64,000 nt of DNA. Source: Psychromonas sp. 14N.309.X.WAT.B.A12 (GTDB lineage Bacteria > Pseudomonadota > Gammaproteobacteria > Enterobacterales > Psychromonadaceae). The stretch is taken from positions 62,001-126,000 of the forward strand of contig NZ_JAPNXS010000004.1 in the NCBI RefSeq assembly GCF_030397575.1, written 5' to 3'. The position numbers and the translations under genes were made by a program. The number at the start of each line of letters is the position of its first letter. Positions within the stretch are counted from its first letter, which is position 1. Shown here in pieces: positions 1-9,917 of this stretch. The notes under the pieces are model-generated. The model searched no databases. It was not told the DNA's origin and saw nothing but the letters and a program-made list of their open reading frames with translations.

Positions 1-1
1 T

Positions 2-1081
2 CCTGTGGTCGTTGATTTAGCAAAAATGCCACATTTATTAGTGGCGGGTACAACCGGTTCAGGTAAATCTGTTGGTGTGAACTGTATGCTAGTGAGTTTA
101 TTGTATAAATCTTCTCCTGAAGATTTACGCATGATCTTAATCGACCCTAAAATGTTGGAGTTAAATGTTTACGAAGGCATCCCTCATCTACTTACCGAAG
201 TCGTAACCGACATGAAAGATGCAGCCAACGCTTTACGCTGGTGTGTTGGTGAGATGGAACGTCGTTATAAACTATTAGCTGAAATCGGTGTCCGAAACTT
301 AGCGGGTTACAACTCAGCGATTAAAAAAGCCAAAGCGGCTGGCGAGCCTATCTATGATCCGTTGTGGAAGCCAGGCGATAGCATGGCTGAAAGTGCACCG
401 GAGTTAGAAAAGCTACCGACGATCGTAGTTGTGGTCGATGAGTTTGCTGACATGATGATGATTGTAGGTAAAAAGTGTGAGGAGTTAATTACACGTATCG
501 CACAAAAAGCACGTGCTGCAGGTATTCACCTTATCCTTGCTACACAACGACCATCTGTCGATGTTATTACTGGTTTGATTAAAGCAAATATTCCAACACG
601 TATTGCTTTCCAGGTATCGAGTAAAATTGACTCCCGTACTATTCTTGGTCAACAAGGTGCGGAAACACTATTAGGCCATGGTGATATGTTGTACATGCCA
701 CCAGGTTCAGGTATGCCGACTCGTGTACATGGTGCATTTGTCGATGATCATGAAGTACATAAAGTGGTTGCGGATTGGAAAAAACGTGGCCAACCAAATT
801 ATATTCAAGAGATTTTAGCTGGCGATGCAGACCTTGATATGCTGTTGCCTGGAGAACAAGCTGAAGGTGAAGAGGAAATCGATCCATTGTTTGATGAAGT
901 GGTTGCTTTTATTACTGAAACCAGAAAAGTTTCTATCTCTAGTATTCAACGTAAATTCCGCATCGGTTACAACCGTTCTGCGCGTTTAGTTGACCAATTA
1001 CAAGCTCAAGGTGTGATTAGTGCACCTTCTGGTGCTAATAGTAATCGTGATGTATTAGCTCCACCACCTGTTAAGGATTAA
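2..1081 (+). CDS. ftsK: DNA translocase FtsK, C-terminal part (5' end outside window)
   Basis: Septal DNA translocase that pumps chromosome ends through the closing division septum and activates XerCD recombination at dif. The reading frame is open to the left edge, so only the last 359 residues are present. Visible are the Walker A motif GTTGSGKS near the start of the fragment, the Walker B stretch [12 protein letters not shown], the [12 protein letters not shown] block, and a C-terminal winged-helix gamma domain (about the last 65 residues, containing [20 protein letters not shown]) that reads KOPS orientation sequences. The N-terminal membrane part and linker lie upstream. lolA follows after 5 bp, as in many gammaproteobacteria, and its ribosome site AAGGA lies inside the end of ftsK. 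Confidence 0.97.
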   Translation, partial: PVVVDLAKMPHLLVAGTTGSGKSVGVNCMLVSLLYKSSPEDLRMILIDPKMLELNVYEGIPHLLTEVVTDMKDAANALRWCVGEMERRYKLLAEIGVRNLAGYNSAIKKAKAAGEPIYDPLWKPGDSMAESAPELEKLPTIVVVVDEFADMMMIVGKKCEELITRIAQKARAAGIHLILATQRPSVDVITGLIKANIPTRIAFQVSSKIDSRTILGQQGAETLLGHGDMLYMPPGSGMPTRVHGAFVDDHEVHKVVADWKKRGQPNYIQEILAGDADLDMLLPGEQAEGEEEIDPLFDEVVAFITETRKVSISSIQRKFRIGYNRSARLVDQLQAQGVISAPSGANSNRDVLAPPPVKD

Positions 1082-1086
1082 AAAAA

Positions 1087-1701
1087 ATGAAAAACAAATT
1101 AATTATCGCATTGACTCTATTGTTTTGTACCTTGTCTGCTGCACATGCGGACACTGACAGTGAATTATTACAACAAAAATTAGCTAAAGTGAGCACCATG
1201 CAAGCCGACTTTTCACAGCAGGTGATTAGTGCTCAAGGTGATTTAATTCAACAGAGTGTAGGTAAATTAACCATTGCGCGCCCAGGTAATTTTCATTGGC
1301 AGGTAACATCACCAGATGAAGAGTTGATAGTCTCTAATGGCATTGATATGTGGTTATACAGTCCATTTATTGAACAAGTGACTATTATGAACTTTTCTGA
1401 TGCGATTGCAGGTACGCCGTTTGCTTTATTATCAGGTGCAGATACATCTGAATGGCAAAACTTCGATGTTAAAAAAGTAAATAACACATTTGTTGTGACT
1501 AATAATCAGAATAAAGTAAATGCGAATCAGTTTACGTTTATATTTGATAAAGCAGATAATATTAGCCAATTTAGCGTAAAAGAAACGCAGGGCCAAACCA
1601 GTACTTTTACATTAAGCAATAATAAAACTGCAACTAACCTTGCTGATGATTTTTTTGAGTTCGATATCCCTGCAGGTATTGAGATAGACGACCAACGCTA
1701 A
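1087..1701 (+). CDS. lolA: Outer-membrane lipoprotein carrier protein LolA
   Basis: Periplasmic chaperone that takes lipoproteins from the LolCDE complex and carries them to LolB in the outer membrane. The 204-residue protein has a signal peptide (MKNK, a hydrophobic core, and a cleavage site after AHA at about residue 21), followed by a single LolA domain with the typical opening [17 protein letters not shown] and the FHW and DMWLY segments. The length matches the family. Its stop codon shares one base with the rarA start (TAATG), so the two are probably translationally coupled. The order ftsK-lolA-rarA supports the call. Confidence 0.96.
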   Translation: MKNKLIIALTLLFCTLSAAHADTDSELLQQKLAKVSTMQADFSQQVISAQGDLIQQSVGKLTIARPGNFHWQVTSPDEELIVSNGIDMWLYSPFIEQVTIMNFSDAIAGTPFALLSGADTSEWQNFDVKKVNNTFVVTNNQNKVNANQFTFIFDKADNISQFSVKETQGQTSTFTLSNNKTATNLADDFFEFDIPAGIEIDDQR

Positions 1702-3029
1702 TGCAAGATCTGTTCTCCTTCGAAAATCAATTTCAGCCCTTGGCCGCCCGCATGCGGCCTAAAAACTTTGACCAATATATTGGTCAATCTCACCTTGTTG
1801 CAAAAGATAAACCACTACGTAAAGCATTAGAAGCGGGTTACGCGCATTCTATGATTTTATGGGGGCCACCAGGAACAGGTAAAACAACACTTGCAGAACT
1901 GATTGCAGAATATTGCGATGCACATGTGGAAAGATTATCTGCGGTTACTTCGGGTATTAAAGAGATTCGTGCAGCTATTGATATTGCCAAACAAAACCAA
2001 GTTGCAGGCCGCCGTACTTTATTATTTGTCGATGAAGTACATCGTTTTAATAAAAGCCAGCAAGATGCTTTCCTCCCTTATATTGAAGATGGTACCTTTT
2101 TATTTATTGGTGCTACTACTGAAAACCCTTCATTTGAACTGAATAACGCATTACTTTCTCGTGCTCGTGTTTATCTATTAAAAAAGCTAACAGAAGCTGA
2201 AATAGTCGAAGTGATTATGCAAGCATGTCAATCATCAATTGGTTTAGCAGAACAGAATATTGAATTTGCTGAAGGCGTATTAGATAAGCTAGCTCAGCTA
2301 GTACAAGGGGATGCACGAAAGGCATTAAATTATCTAGAATTATTAAGTGACATGGGCGAACAACATAATAACAAACTAGTTATTGATGTATCTTTATTAA
2401 TGGAAATAGCAGGGCGAGAAGGTGTTAGCTTTGATAAACAAGGCGATCTTTTTTATGATTTGATTTCTGCTTTTCATAAGTCTGTTCGTGGTTCAGATCC
2501 AAATGCAGCTTTATATTGGTATGCACGAATGCTTGCTGGTGGTTGTGACCCTTTATATGTGGCGAGACGTTTATTGGCCATTGCTTCTGAAGATATTGGT
2601 AATGCGGATCCAAGAGCGATGCAAGTAGCTATGTCTGCTTGGGACTGTTTCACTCGAATTGGGCCTAAAGAAGGTGAACGAGCAATTGCACAAGCTGCGG
2701 TTTATTGTGCCTGTGCAGCTAAAAGTAATGCAGTTTATACGGCCTTCGCACAGGCTAAGCAAGCAGTAGAGGCTTATCCTGATTTAGACGTGCCAGTCCA
2801 TTTACGTAACGCACCAACAGAGTTAATGAAATCATTAAACTATGGTGAAGGTTATCGTTATGCGCACGATGAACCTGGTGCTTTTGCTGCTGGAGAAGTG
2901 TATTTACCTGAAGCATTAGCTGGAATGGAGTTTTATCATCCAGTAGAGCGTGGCTTAGAAAGTAAAATTGCAGAAAAACTACGCTATTTAAAGAATAGTG
3001 ATCAACAAAGTGATAAAAAACGCTATTAA
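1701..3029 (+). CDS. rarA: Replication-associated recombination AAA+ ATPase RarA (MgsA)
   Basis: AAA+ ATPase related to clamp loaders that acts at stalled replication forks and interacts with SSB. The 442-residue protein has Walker A GPPGTGKT at residues 55-62, Walker B FVDEVH around 109-114, and the sensor motif [10 protein letters not shown]. The C-terminal half carries the tetramerisation region ([28 protein letters not shown]). The start is fixed by the overlapping TAATG with lolA. It belongs to the ftsK-lolA-rarA-crcB-serS run on one strand. Confidence 0.96.
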   Translation: MQDLFSFENQFQPLAARMRPKNFDQYIGQSHLVAKDKPLRKALEAGYAHSMILWGPPGTGKTTLAELIAEYCDAHVERLSAVTSGIKEIRAAIDIAKQNQVAGRRTLLFVDEVHRFNKSQQDAFLPYIEDGTFLFIGATTENPSFELNNALLSRARVYLLKKLTEAEIVEVIMQACQSSIGLAEQNIEFAEGVLDKLAQLVQGDARKALNYLELLSDMGEQHNNKLVIDVSLLMEIAGREGVSFDKQGDLFYDLISAFHKSVRGSDPNAALYWYARMLAGGCDPLYVARRLLAIASEDIGNADPRAMQVAMSAWDCFTRIGPKEGERAIAQAAVYCACAAKSNAVYTAFAQAKQAVEAYPDLDVPVHLRNAPTELMKSLNYGEGYRYAHDEPGAFAAGEVYLPEALAGMEFYHPVERGLESKIAEKLRYLKNSDQQSDKKRY

Positions 3030-3070
3030 TCCATACTCAGTTATCAATGGTTTGTGTTTAAGGATGTAAA

Positions 3071-4752
<1,682 letters not shown>

Positions 4753-4783
4753 ATTAGTCTAAAGCTAAAGGTATTAATTCATG

Positions 4784-4812
4784 AAAAAAGGAGCGTAATG
4801 CTCCTTTTTTTT
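4784..4812 (+). terminator. Rho-independent terminator after serS
   Basis: A-rich stem with GGAGC (4790-4794) pairing GCTCC (4800-4804) around the loop GTAAT, followed by eight T. It closes the ftsK-to-serS run. The mirrored A run upstream means it may also work on the minus strand for the small gene downstream. Confidence 0.9.
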
Positions 4813-4856
4813 CAGTGTTTTTTTATTTATAAAGATCAGCTTTTCTCAGTTACTCG

Positions 4857-5060
4857 CTAATCATCATCGTTATAATCACTCAATACTAAGTTTGCTGCTG
4901 CAAATGCAGCCGATTCTCTTACTTTTTCTGGTAAATTTGTATCCTGCGCAATTTCATCCAATGTATTAACCGCACAAGAAATTGCTTTAGGCACATAAGC
5001 TGTATCGCCACTACCAATAAGGTTAATGAGATTTTTAGTTTTTTCGCTATATTTGAACAT
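4857..5060 (-). CDS. Unrecognised small soluble protein (67 aa)
   Basis: I do not recognise a family. The 67-residue product starts [16 protein letters not shown], is rich in alanine and acidic residues, and ends in an acidic tail (SDYNDDD). It has no signal peptide, membrane segment or cysteine pair. It looks like an all-helical cytoplasmic protein, with [16 protein letters not shown] and [14 protein letters not shown] as two clear amphipathic helices. AAGGATC lies just upstream of the ATG on the coding strand, a good ribosome site. It stands alone between the serS terminator and sulA. A palindrome resembling a CRP/FNR-family site lies about 140 bases upstream of its start. Confidence 0.7.
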   Translation of the reverse strand: MFKYSEKTKNLINLIGSGDTAYVPKAISCAVNTLDEIAQDTNLPEKVRESAAFAAANLVLSDYNDDD

Positions 5061-5195
5061 AGTAGATCCTTATTACAACACATTTAGCTAAATTTTGATT
5101 CAGTCTTCTAGTGTAATTAATTTGCTGTTTTTTACAAAACTTACACGAATAAAACAGCCTATAAAGCGAGTATAAACAAGGCAACTTAGTAGCAA

Positions 5196-5209
5196 ATGAC
5201 CTGGGTCAA
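5196..5209. promoter_or_regulatory. Palindromic FNR-like site upstream of the 67-aa gene
   Basis: ATGACCTGGGTCAA is an almost perfect dyad (TGACC-TG-GGTCA) with the half-site spacing of CRP/FNR-family operators (TTGAT-N4-ATCAA), but with C and G in place of the inner T and A. It lies in the 271-bp gene-free stretch between the small minus-strand gene and the end of sulA. Which regulator would bind is not known from sequence. Confidence 0.3.
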
Positions 5210-5331
5210 GTTTAGCTACATTAAATGACTTTTTACCATTGTTAACTTGTTGTTAATACTTCATGTCGACTAAGTATGCACATAACTTTGCAATGTCTGT
5301 TAGTAATAAAGTTTTTAATTTATAACATTGT

Positions 5332-5748
5332 TTATTGATTACAGTAGATAAAGCAACTTGTGTTGGTTTGTTGTGCATCTGTTTCGATGATCGAACGAGC
5401 TTGTGTAGACAACTCATTAACCCAAGTTACTACAGTGCAATAATTGTTACTTTTTAATAGCGCCGATAACAGCGTTAATTGATCATTTACTTTACTTGAA
5501 TCAATCATCAACACACGACTTTTATCGATGCCTGCTGCTTGAAAGAATTGTGTGTTTGGCTTCCCCGGTGGAGCTAGAAACAGTATCCAGCCTTGATCTT
5601 CACCTGCTTGTATATGCGACAACAATTTTTGATAGTTGTTTTCTTGATAATGCACATTCACTAACTCAGTATTTACTGCCGTTGCTGGCTCATAATCCTG
5701 TAATAAAAATGGGTTAACTTGTGTTGTTGTCATTAATCTAGATAGCAT
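5332..5748 (-). CDS. sulA: SOS cell division inhibitor SulA
   Basis: SulA binds FtsZ and blocks septation during the SOS response until removed by Lon. The 138-residue product shows the family's core: GWILFLAPPGKP, then FFQAAGIDKSRVLMID, and the NNYCTVVTWVNELS strand, matching the order of the RecA-like SulA fold. Start chosen at the ATG at 5748, because AGGTG sits 6 bases upstream of it; the GTG at 5757 would overlap that ribosome site. A near-consensus LexA box lies 22-42 bases upstream, which strongly supports the name. Sequence identity to enterobacterial SulA is modest, so the identification rests on motif order plus the box. Confidence 0.88.
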   Translation of the reverse strand: MLSRLMTTTQVNPFLLQDYEPATAVNTELVNVHYQENNYQKLLSHIQAGEDQGWILFLAPPGKPNTQFFQAAGIDKSRVLMIDSSKVNDQLTLLSALLKSNNYCTVVTWVNELSTQARSIIETDAQQTNTSCFIYCNQ

Positions 5749-5770
5749 ATGATTCACCTGTATAAATAAA

Positions 5771-5790
5771 CACTGTATGTAACAACAGTA
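5771..5790 (-). promoter_or_regulatory. LexA (SOS) box of sulA
   Basis: The site contains CTGT-N8-ACAG exactly (CTGT 5773-5776, ACAG 5785-5788) and fits the 20-base SOS consensus well in its flanks (CACTGT ... ACAGTA). It lies immediately upstream of the sulA ribosome site. LexA is expected to repress sulA here until RecA filaments form on damaged DNA. Confidence 0.9.
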
Positions 5791-6016
5791 TTCTTATTTT
5801 TTGCATTGATCAAGTAAATTTTGTCTATATTGCTCATTTTTTGTGTTTTTTGATTAAATGTTCGACTAATTTACTGTGGTGGCGAGGTGTTTAGTGATCA
5901 GAATAGTCAGTAATTGGTTTAAAAATAATAAACGGTTGGATGGTTTTAGTATTTTAGAAGAGTATTTACGTTTAAGTATGTATATTAATCACGCAAATTA
6001 GTGGGGTTATTAGATA

Positions 6017-6043
6017 TAAAAAAACCTGCTCAGGAGCAGGTTT
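6017..6043 (-). terminator. Rho-independent terminator after rdgC
   Basis: Ten-base perfect stem AAACCTGCTC / GAGCAGGTTT with a two-base loop. Read on the minus strand it is followed by a run of T (the AAAA block at 6018-6024 on the plus strand), so it terminates rdgC. Confidence 0.85.
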
Positions 6044-6071
6044 AATTGGATTAAATTAATGCTTTTACTGT

Positions 6072-6980
6072 TTACAAGCTTTGTTCGCCACCGAAAATTT
6101 CCACTAATGAAGGGACAAGTTGTTTTATCTCTCCGGTCATCAATATAAAGTCTGCATCAAAACGTGCTGCATAATCATCTGCTTCGATGTGTTCATTTTG
6201 TTCTTGCAATACGTCAGAGAATTTTAGGCGTTTTAGTGCAAACTCTTCTCCAATCACAAAGGAGATACTATCAGCCCAATTTAATGCTAGTTTAGTAACA
6301 AACTTATCTGAGTCTAAATGTTTTTTAATCTCATCCGACAGAAGATCCTGTTGCTTACAACGAATAATACCGCCGCCTTCCAAGGCTGAGCATAGTTCTG
6401 CTTCATCTTCTAGTTGGAAGTTTGCAGGAATATTGCCTTCAACTAACCAATCGGTCATTACAACATCCGTTTGGTTTTGTAATTGAACAGGAACCACTGG
6501 CAAACTACCTAAGGTTTTACGTAGTAGCGAAATAAGTTCTTCTGCTTTACGAGCACTCGAACAGTCAACATATAACATGTTGGTTTCATTATCTATCCAT
6601 GCGAAAGTTTGAGAGGTACGACTAAATGCGCGAGGCAGCAGTTGCATAATAATGTCTTCTTTCAAACTATCTTTTTCTTTTTTCTTTAATGCTCGACCTT
6701 GCTCTAACTCAATAGCTTCAACACGTTCATTCAATTGATCTTTAATGACGCCGGCTGGCAACATCTTTTCTTCTTTTTTAAGGCATATCAAAATTTGTTT
6801 TTGGTGAATGTGTGTGAACATGCTGCCATTTTTCCCCATTGGAAAAACCCAGCCTAGTTTTGAAATATCTTGGCTACCACAAGGTTTAAATTTAAATTCC
6901 TCTAGGTTTCTTTCTAGTGCGCTGTCGTCTTGTTCCATAGGACGAGTAAAACGATAAACTTGAAGGTTTTTAAAAAACAT
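6072..6980 (-). CDS. rdgC: Recombination-associated protein RdgC
   Basis: Ring-shaped double-stranded DNA-binding protein that limits RecA access to DNA. Start chosen at MFFKNLQVYRF, the conserved RdgC N terminus, with AAGGTG seven bases upstream; the frame is open 27 codons further but without a ribosome site. The resulting 302 residues match the family length (303 in E. coli). Visible family segments are GWVFPMG, LPRAFSRTSQTFAWID and LALNWADSISFVIGEEFALKRLKF. It is transcribed on its own, with a terminator after it. Confidence 0.95.
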   Translation of the reverse strand: MFFKNLQVYRFTRPMEQDDSALERNLEEFKFKPCGSQDISKLGWVFPMGKNGSMFTHIHQKQILICLKKEEKMLPAGVIKDQLNERVEAIELEQGRALKKKEKDSLKEDIIMQLLPRAFSRTSQTFAWIDNETNMLYVDCSSARKAEELISLLRKTLGSLPVVPVQLQNQTDVVMTDWLVEGNIPANFQLEDEAELCSALEGGGIIRCKQQDLLSDEIKKHLDSDKFVTKLALNWADSISFVIGEEFALKRLKFSDVLQEQNEHIEADDYAARFDADFILMTGEIKQLVPSLVEIFGGEQSL

Positions 6981-7345
6981 GAAATGCACCTTAATATGTA
7001 AGAGGTTAAATAGCCCTCGAGTGTAAATGATTTTATAACAAGCATCAAAACTTGCTTTCATGAGGTAACAAATATTTCATTATTGATTACCTATTTTGAT
7101 ATATTAATTTGGTTTTTATATATTATTTATGCCTATACTAGTGCAACAAGTTCTTTTTTATTTGGTAAATGATTAAACCTTACTCTTAGCTTCTCTTCGC
7201 GCCAGTTTAGAAAGTAAGTGGTTATTAATATGTCATAGAACAATTAAATGCATTATAAACTTAAATAAAATAGTGCTATCTTAACTGCATGATTTTATTT
7301 AGTTATTATCAGAGTTGTTATTTTATCAAGATACGGATTTTTTAT
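6981..7345. other. Divergent intergenic region between rdgC and the TonB receptor gene
   Basis: About 365 bases of very AT-rich DNA that must hold the promoters of rdgC (leftward) and of the receptor-YfiR-GGDEF operon (rightward). I see no convincing operator, riboswitch or hairpin in it. The plus-strand frame is open from 7289 but without a ribosome site at that position. Confidence 0.5.
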
Positions 7346-9361
7346 ATGGAAATTACTAAAGCAACTATCATGTCGAGTGTGAAACGTTATCAATATTTTT
7401 ATACTGTTTTATTCGCACTATCTAGTACTGCATTCATTACTCATCCCGCTTACGGGAAGTCAGAGGAATATAATGAAGCCGATGATTTACCGAGTTTAGA
7501 TTTTGATAGTCTAATGGCAGCGGATATTCAAGTGACGTCTGCCATGAAGCGTTTACAAAATAAATCTGACACTGCCGCTTCTATTTATGTACTTACTAAT
7601 CGAGAAATAATCCAATCAGGTGTTACTTCCGTTGCTCAAGCATTGACTTTAGTACCCGGTATGCAAGTGCGAAAATTAGATAATAACCAATGGGCTATTA
7701 CCACTAGAAGTACTGCGGGAAGACATTCTAGTAAATTATTGGTGATGATTGATGGTCAAAGCATTTATAACCCTGGTTTTGCAGGTGTGTATTGGGAAGC
7801 TATTAATGTTCCTCTGTATGATATAGAACGTATAGAGGTTATACGTGGTCAGGGAGGACTACTATGGGGAAGCAATGCGACCAATGGTGTGGTTAATATC
7901 ATTACTAAACATACCGCGGATACGCGCGATAATATAGTGCAATTGGCTACTGGCACAAAGCAAGATTATAAGGTCGATTTTAGAGTCGGTGGCGATTTAG
8001 TCAATTACAGTTCCTTTAGAATTTCTGGTGGTGTTGAGCAAACTGATGAGTCGAGTAAAAGCGAAAAGGACTTGTCTGCACATGATGATGGCAAAAAACA
8101 AAATCTAAATGGGCGAGTTGATTTTAATATTAATGATGATTTAAGTTTATTAGCGCAAGTTTGGTATAACAATATTGATATGGGGCAAAACTTAAGGTTA
8201 GCTGATGTTAATACGAATCTATCAAGTTATGTTTATGACCAATATACCCTCGATTATTTACAATTAATGACACGGTTAGATCACCGTATATCCCCTGTTT
8301 CAAATCAAATGCTACAGGTTTCCTTTAGCTCTCAACGCGGCGAACAAGCTTATTATAGAGATAAATTTTTAACCACAGACATTGATTACCAAATGAATAC
8401 GTTAATCAAACATACTCAGTTTGATTGGGGGGTAAACTATCGTTACAGCGATGTGTTTATTGAGGAGAACGATTTTTTTAGCAATCTCAGTAATCTCAAT
8501 CATTATGATCACTTTGGTGGATTCATCCAATTTCAATTTAATCTGGTTCCTGACAAATTTAAACTGATTATTGGTAACCGTTCAGAAAAAAATAGTTTCA
8601 CCGGGTGGGAGCATCAACCTATGGTTCGTTTTTTATGGACTCCTGAATCTCGTCATACTATTTGGGGAGCTGTTTCTCAGGGAGTACGTGTACCTTCATT
8701 TCTTGAATACAATAATATTGCTCGTGTTAATTCATCTTTAGGTATTAGAAGTGACATAATAGGTAATAATGATATTGATGCAGAAAAGTCATTCTCTAAA
8801 GAATTGGGGTATCGATACAGTGAAGATAACTGGGGAGTTGATATATCTCTATTCCATACGAAAGCACGTAATGTGTTGGTGATTGACCCAGACGTTAACG
8901 ATACCTTTACTTACATTACCTATAATTTTGTCTCCGATGGTGAGCTAACAACCTATGGTGGAGAAGCAACGTTAAATTGGAGTCCTAACCGTAAACTTAA
9001 TACTGAAATTGGCTATAGTTTAACTTCTTATCAATATGATCTGCCAGCAGGTACAACAGAAGCGATCGGTCATGATGCTTATATGCGTCAACTTATTGCA
9101 AAAGCCAATATTACTTTAACCGATAACCATCATTTGTCTTTAACTTATAGGATTGAAGATGGCGAGGCCTATGATACAAAAGATTACGCAGTATTAGATG
9201 CTAGCTGGCGATGGCAAATTAATGATACCGTTACTTTTTCATTAACGGGTAACAACTTGTTATATGGGAAACATATTGAATATGGTAATAGTAGTGAAGC
9301 TTATACGGTTGTCACTTTTATTGAGCCTAGTTATTTAGCTCAAATAACGGCAAAATTCTAG
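7346..9361 (+). CDS. TonB-dependent outer-membrane receptor
   Basis: Outer-membrane beta-barrel receptor driven by TonB-ExbBD. About 671 residues: a signal peptide ending near HPAYG, a TonB-box-like segment (DIQVTSA), a plug domain (NREIIQSGVTSVAQALTLVPGMQV, then LVMIDGQSIYNPGF, IERIEVIRGQGGLLWG and NATNGVVNIITK) and a 22-strand barrel ending in an aromatic-type C terminus (ITAKF). The start is uncertain: ATG 7346 has a weak CGGA 8 bases upstream, and ATG 7370 (MSSVKRYQYF) also gives a good signal peptide. The ligand cannot be told from sequence. It is followed 10 bp later by a YfiR-like gene and then a GGDEF-EAL gene, so it may act as a signal-sensing receptor rather than only as an importer. 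Confidence 0.92.
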   Translation: MEITKATIMSSVKRYQYFYTVLFALSSTAFITHPAYGKSEEYNEADDLPSLDFDSLMAADIQVTSAMKRLQNKSDTAASIYVLTNREIIQSGVTSVAQALTLVPGMQVRKLDNNQWAITTRSTAGRHSSKLLVMIDGQSIYNPGFAGVYWEAINVPLYDIERIEVIRGQGGLLWGSNATNGVVNIITKHTADTRDNIVQLATGTKQDYKVDFRVGGDLVNYSSFRISGGVEQTDESSKSEKDLSAHDDGKKQNLNGRVDFNINDDLSLLAQVWYNNIDMGQNLRLADVNTNLSSYVYDQYTLDYLQLMTRLDHRISPVSNQMLQVSFSSQRGEQAYYRDKFLTTDIDYQMNTLIKHTQFDWGVNYRYSDVFIEENDFFSNLSNLNHYDHFGGFIQFQFNLVPDKFKLIIGNRSEKNSFTGWEHQPMVRFLWTPESRHTIWGAVSQGVRVPSFLEYNNIARVNSSLGIRSDIIGNNDIDAEKSFSKELGYRYSEDNWGVDISLFHTKARNVLVIDPDVNDTFTYITYNFVSDGELTTYGGEATLNWSPNRKLNTEIGYSLTSYQYDLPAGTTEAIGHDAYMRQLIAKANITLTDNHHLSLTYRIEDGEAYDTKDYAVLDASWRWQINDTVTFSLTGNNLLYGKHIEYGNSSEAYTVVTFIEPSYLAQITAKF

Positions 9362-9371
9362 GTATATACCC

Positions 9372-9917
9372 ATGTTTATTTTACGTAAGACTAGTCTTAT
9401 ATTGATATCGCTATTACTTTTCCTTATATCAGGAAATACTATGGCGAACTCAAGAGAAGATGCTATAAAATCTGGTTTTATATACAATTTTGCGCGCTAT
9501 TCGCAAGGAAGCTGGTTTAACGCCAGTCAACAAAACAGTTACAACATTTGTAGCTTTAATCCTGACTTTATTGTTTCTGCAGCTAAAACATTGAAGGCGC
9601 TTTCTATAGAAAATCGGCCTGTTGAGTTAGTCCTGTTAACAAATGATAATCCAAGTCTGACTAACTGTAATACTCTATTCATATCAAAAGCAGATGCTGA
9701 TGTTTGGCATGCTATATCGAAAAATGAAGTGATATCTTCCTTAATGCTAGTAGGAGAATTTGATGGATTTTTATCTTCTGGAGGTCATATTAATTTTTTT
9801 ATAATTAGTGGCAAAGTCAGGTTTGAAGTATCACCAAGTCGATTAAGGAAATCCGGTATAAAAATGAGTTCTAAAGTGCTGCGTTTAGGTAGGATTTATC
9901 AAGGAGGAGAACAATGA
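9372..9917 (+). CDS. YfiR-like periplasmic regulator (DUF4154)
   Basis: Periplasmic protein of the YfiR/DUF4154 family, whose known member in Pseudomonas represses the membrane diguanylate cyclase YfiN (TpbB). 181 residues with a signal peptide (cleavage near GNTMA), the family opening AIKSGFIYNFARY, the GGHINFFIISGKVRFEVSPSRLRKSGIKMSSKVLRLGR C-terminal block in conserved order, and cysteines at 60 and 99, whose 39-residue spacing equals that of the C71-C110 disulfide of Pseudomonas YfiR. The stop overlaps the next gene's start by four bases (ATGA), so the two are probably co-translated. Its gene pair with a CHASE-like/GGDEF protein matches the yfiR-yfiN pairing. Confidence 0.88.
   Translation: MFILRKTSLILISLLLFLISGNTMANSREDAIKSGFIYNFARYSQGSWFNASQQNSYNICSFNPDFIVSAAKTLKALSIENRPVELVLLTNDNPSLTNCNTLFISKADADVWHAISKNEVISSLMLVGEFDGFLSSGGHINFFIISGKVRFEVSPSRLRKSGIKMSSKVLRLGRIYQGGEQ

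Noticed and set aside
3030-3070. Fluoride riboswitch before crcB
   Set aside because: Only 41 bases separate rarA and crcB, too short for the crcB-motif RNA, and no conserved core is visible.
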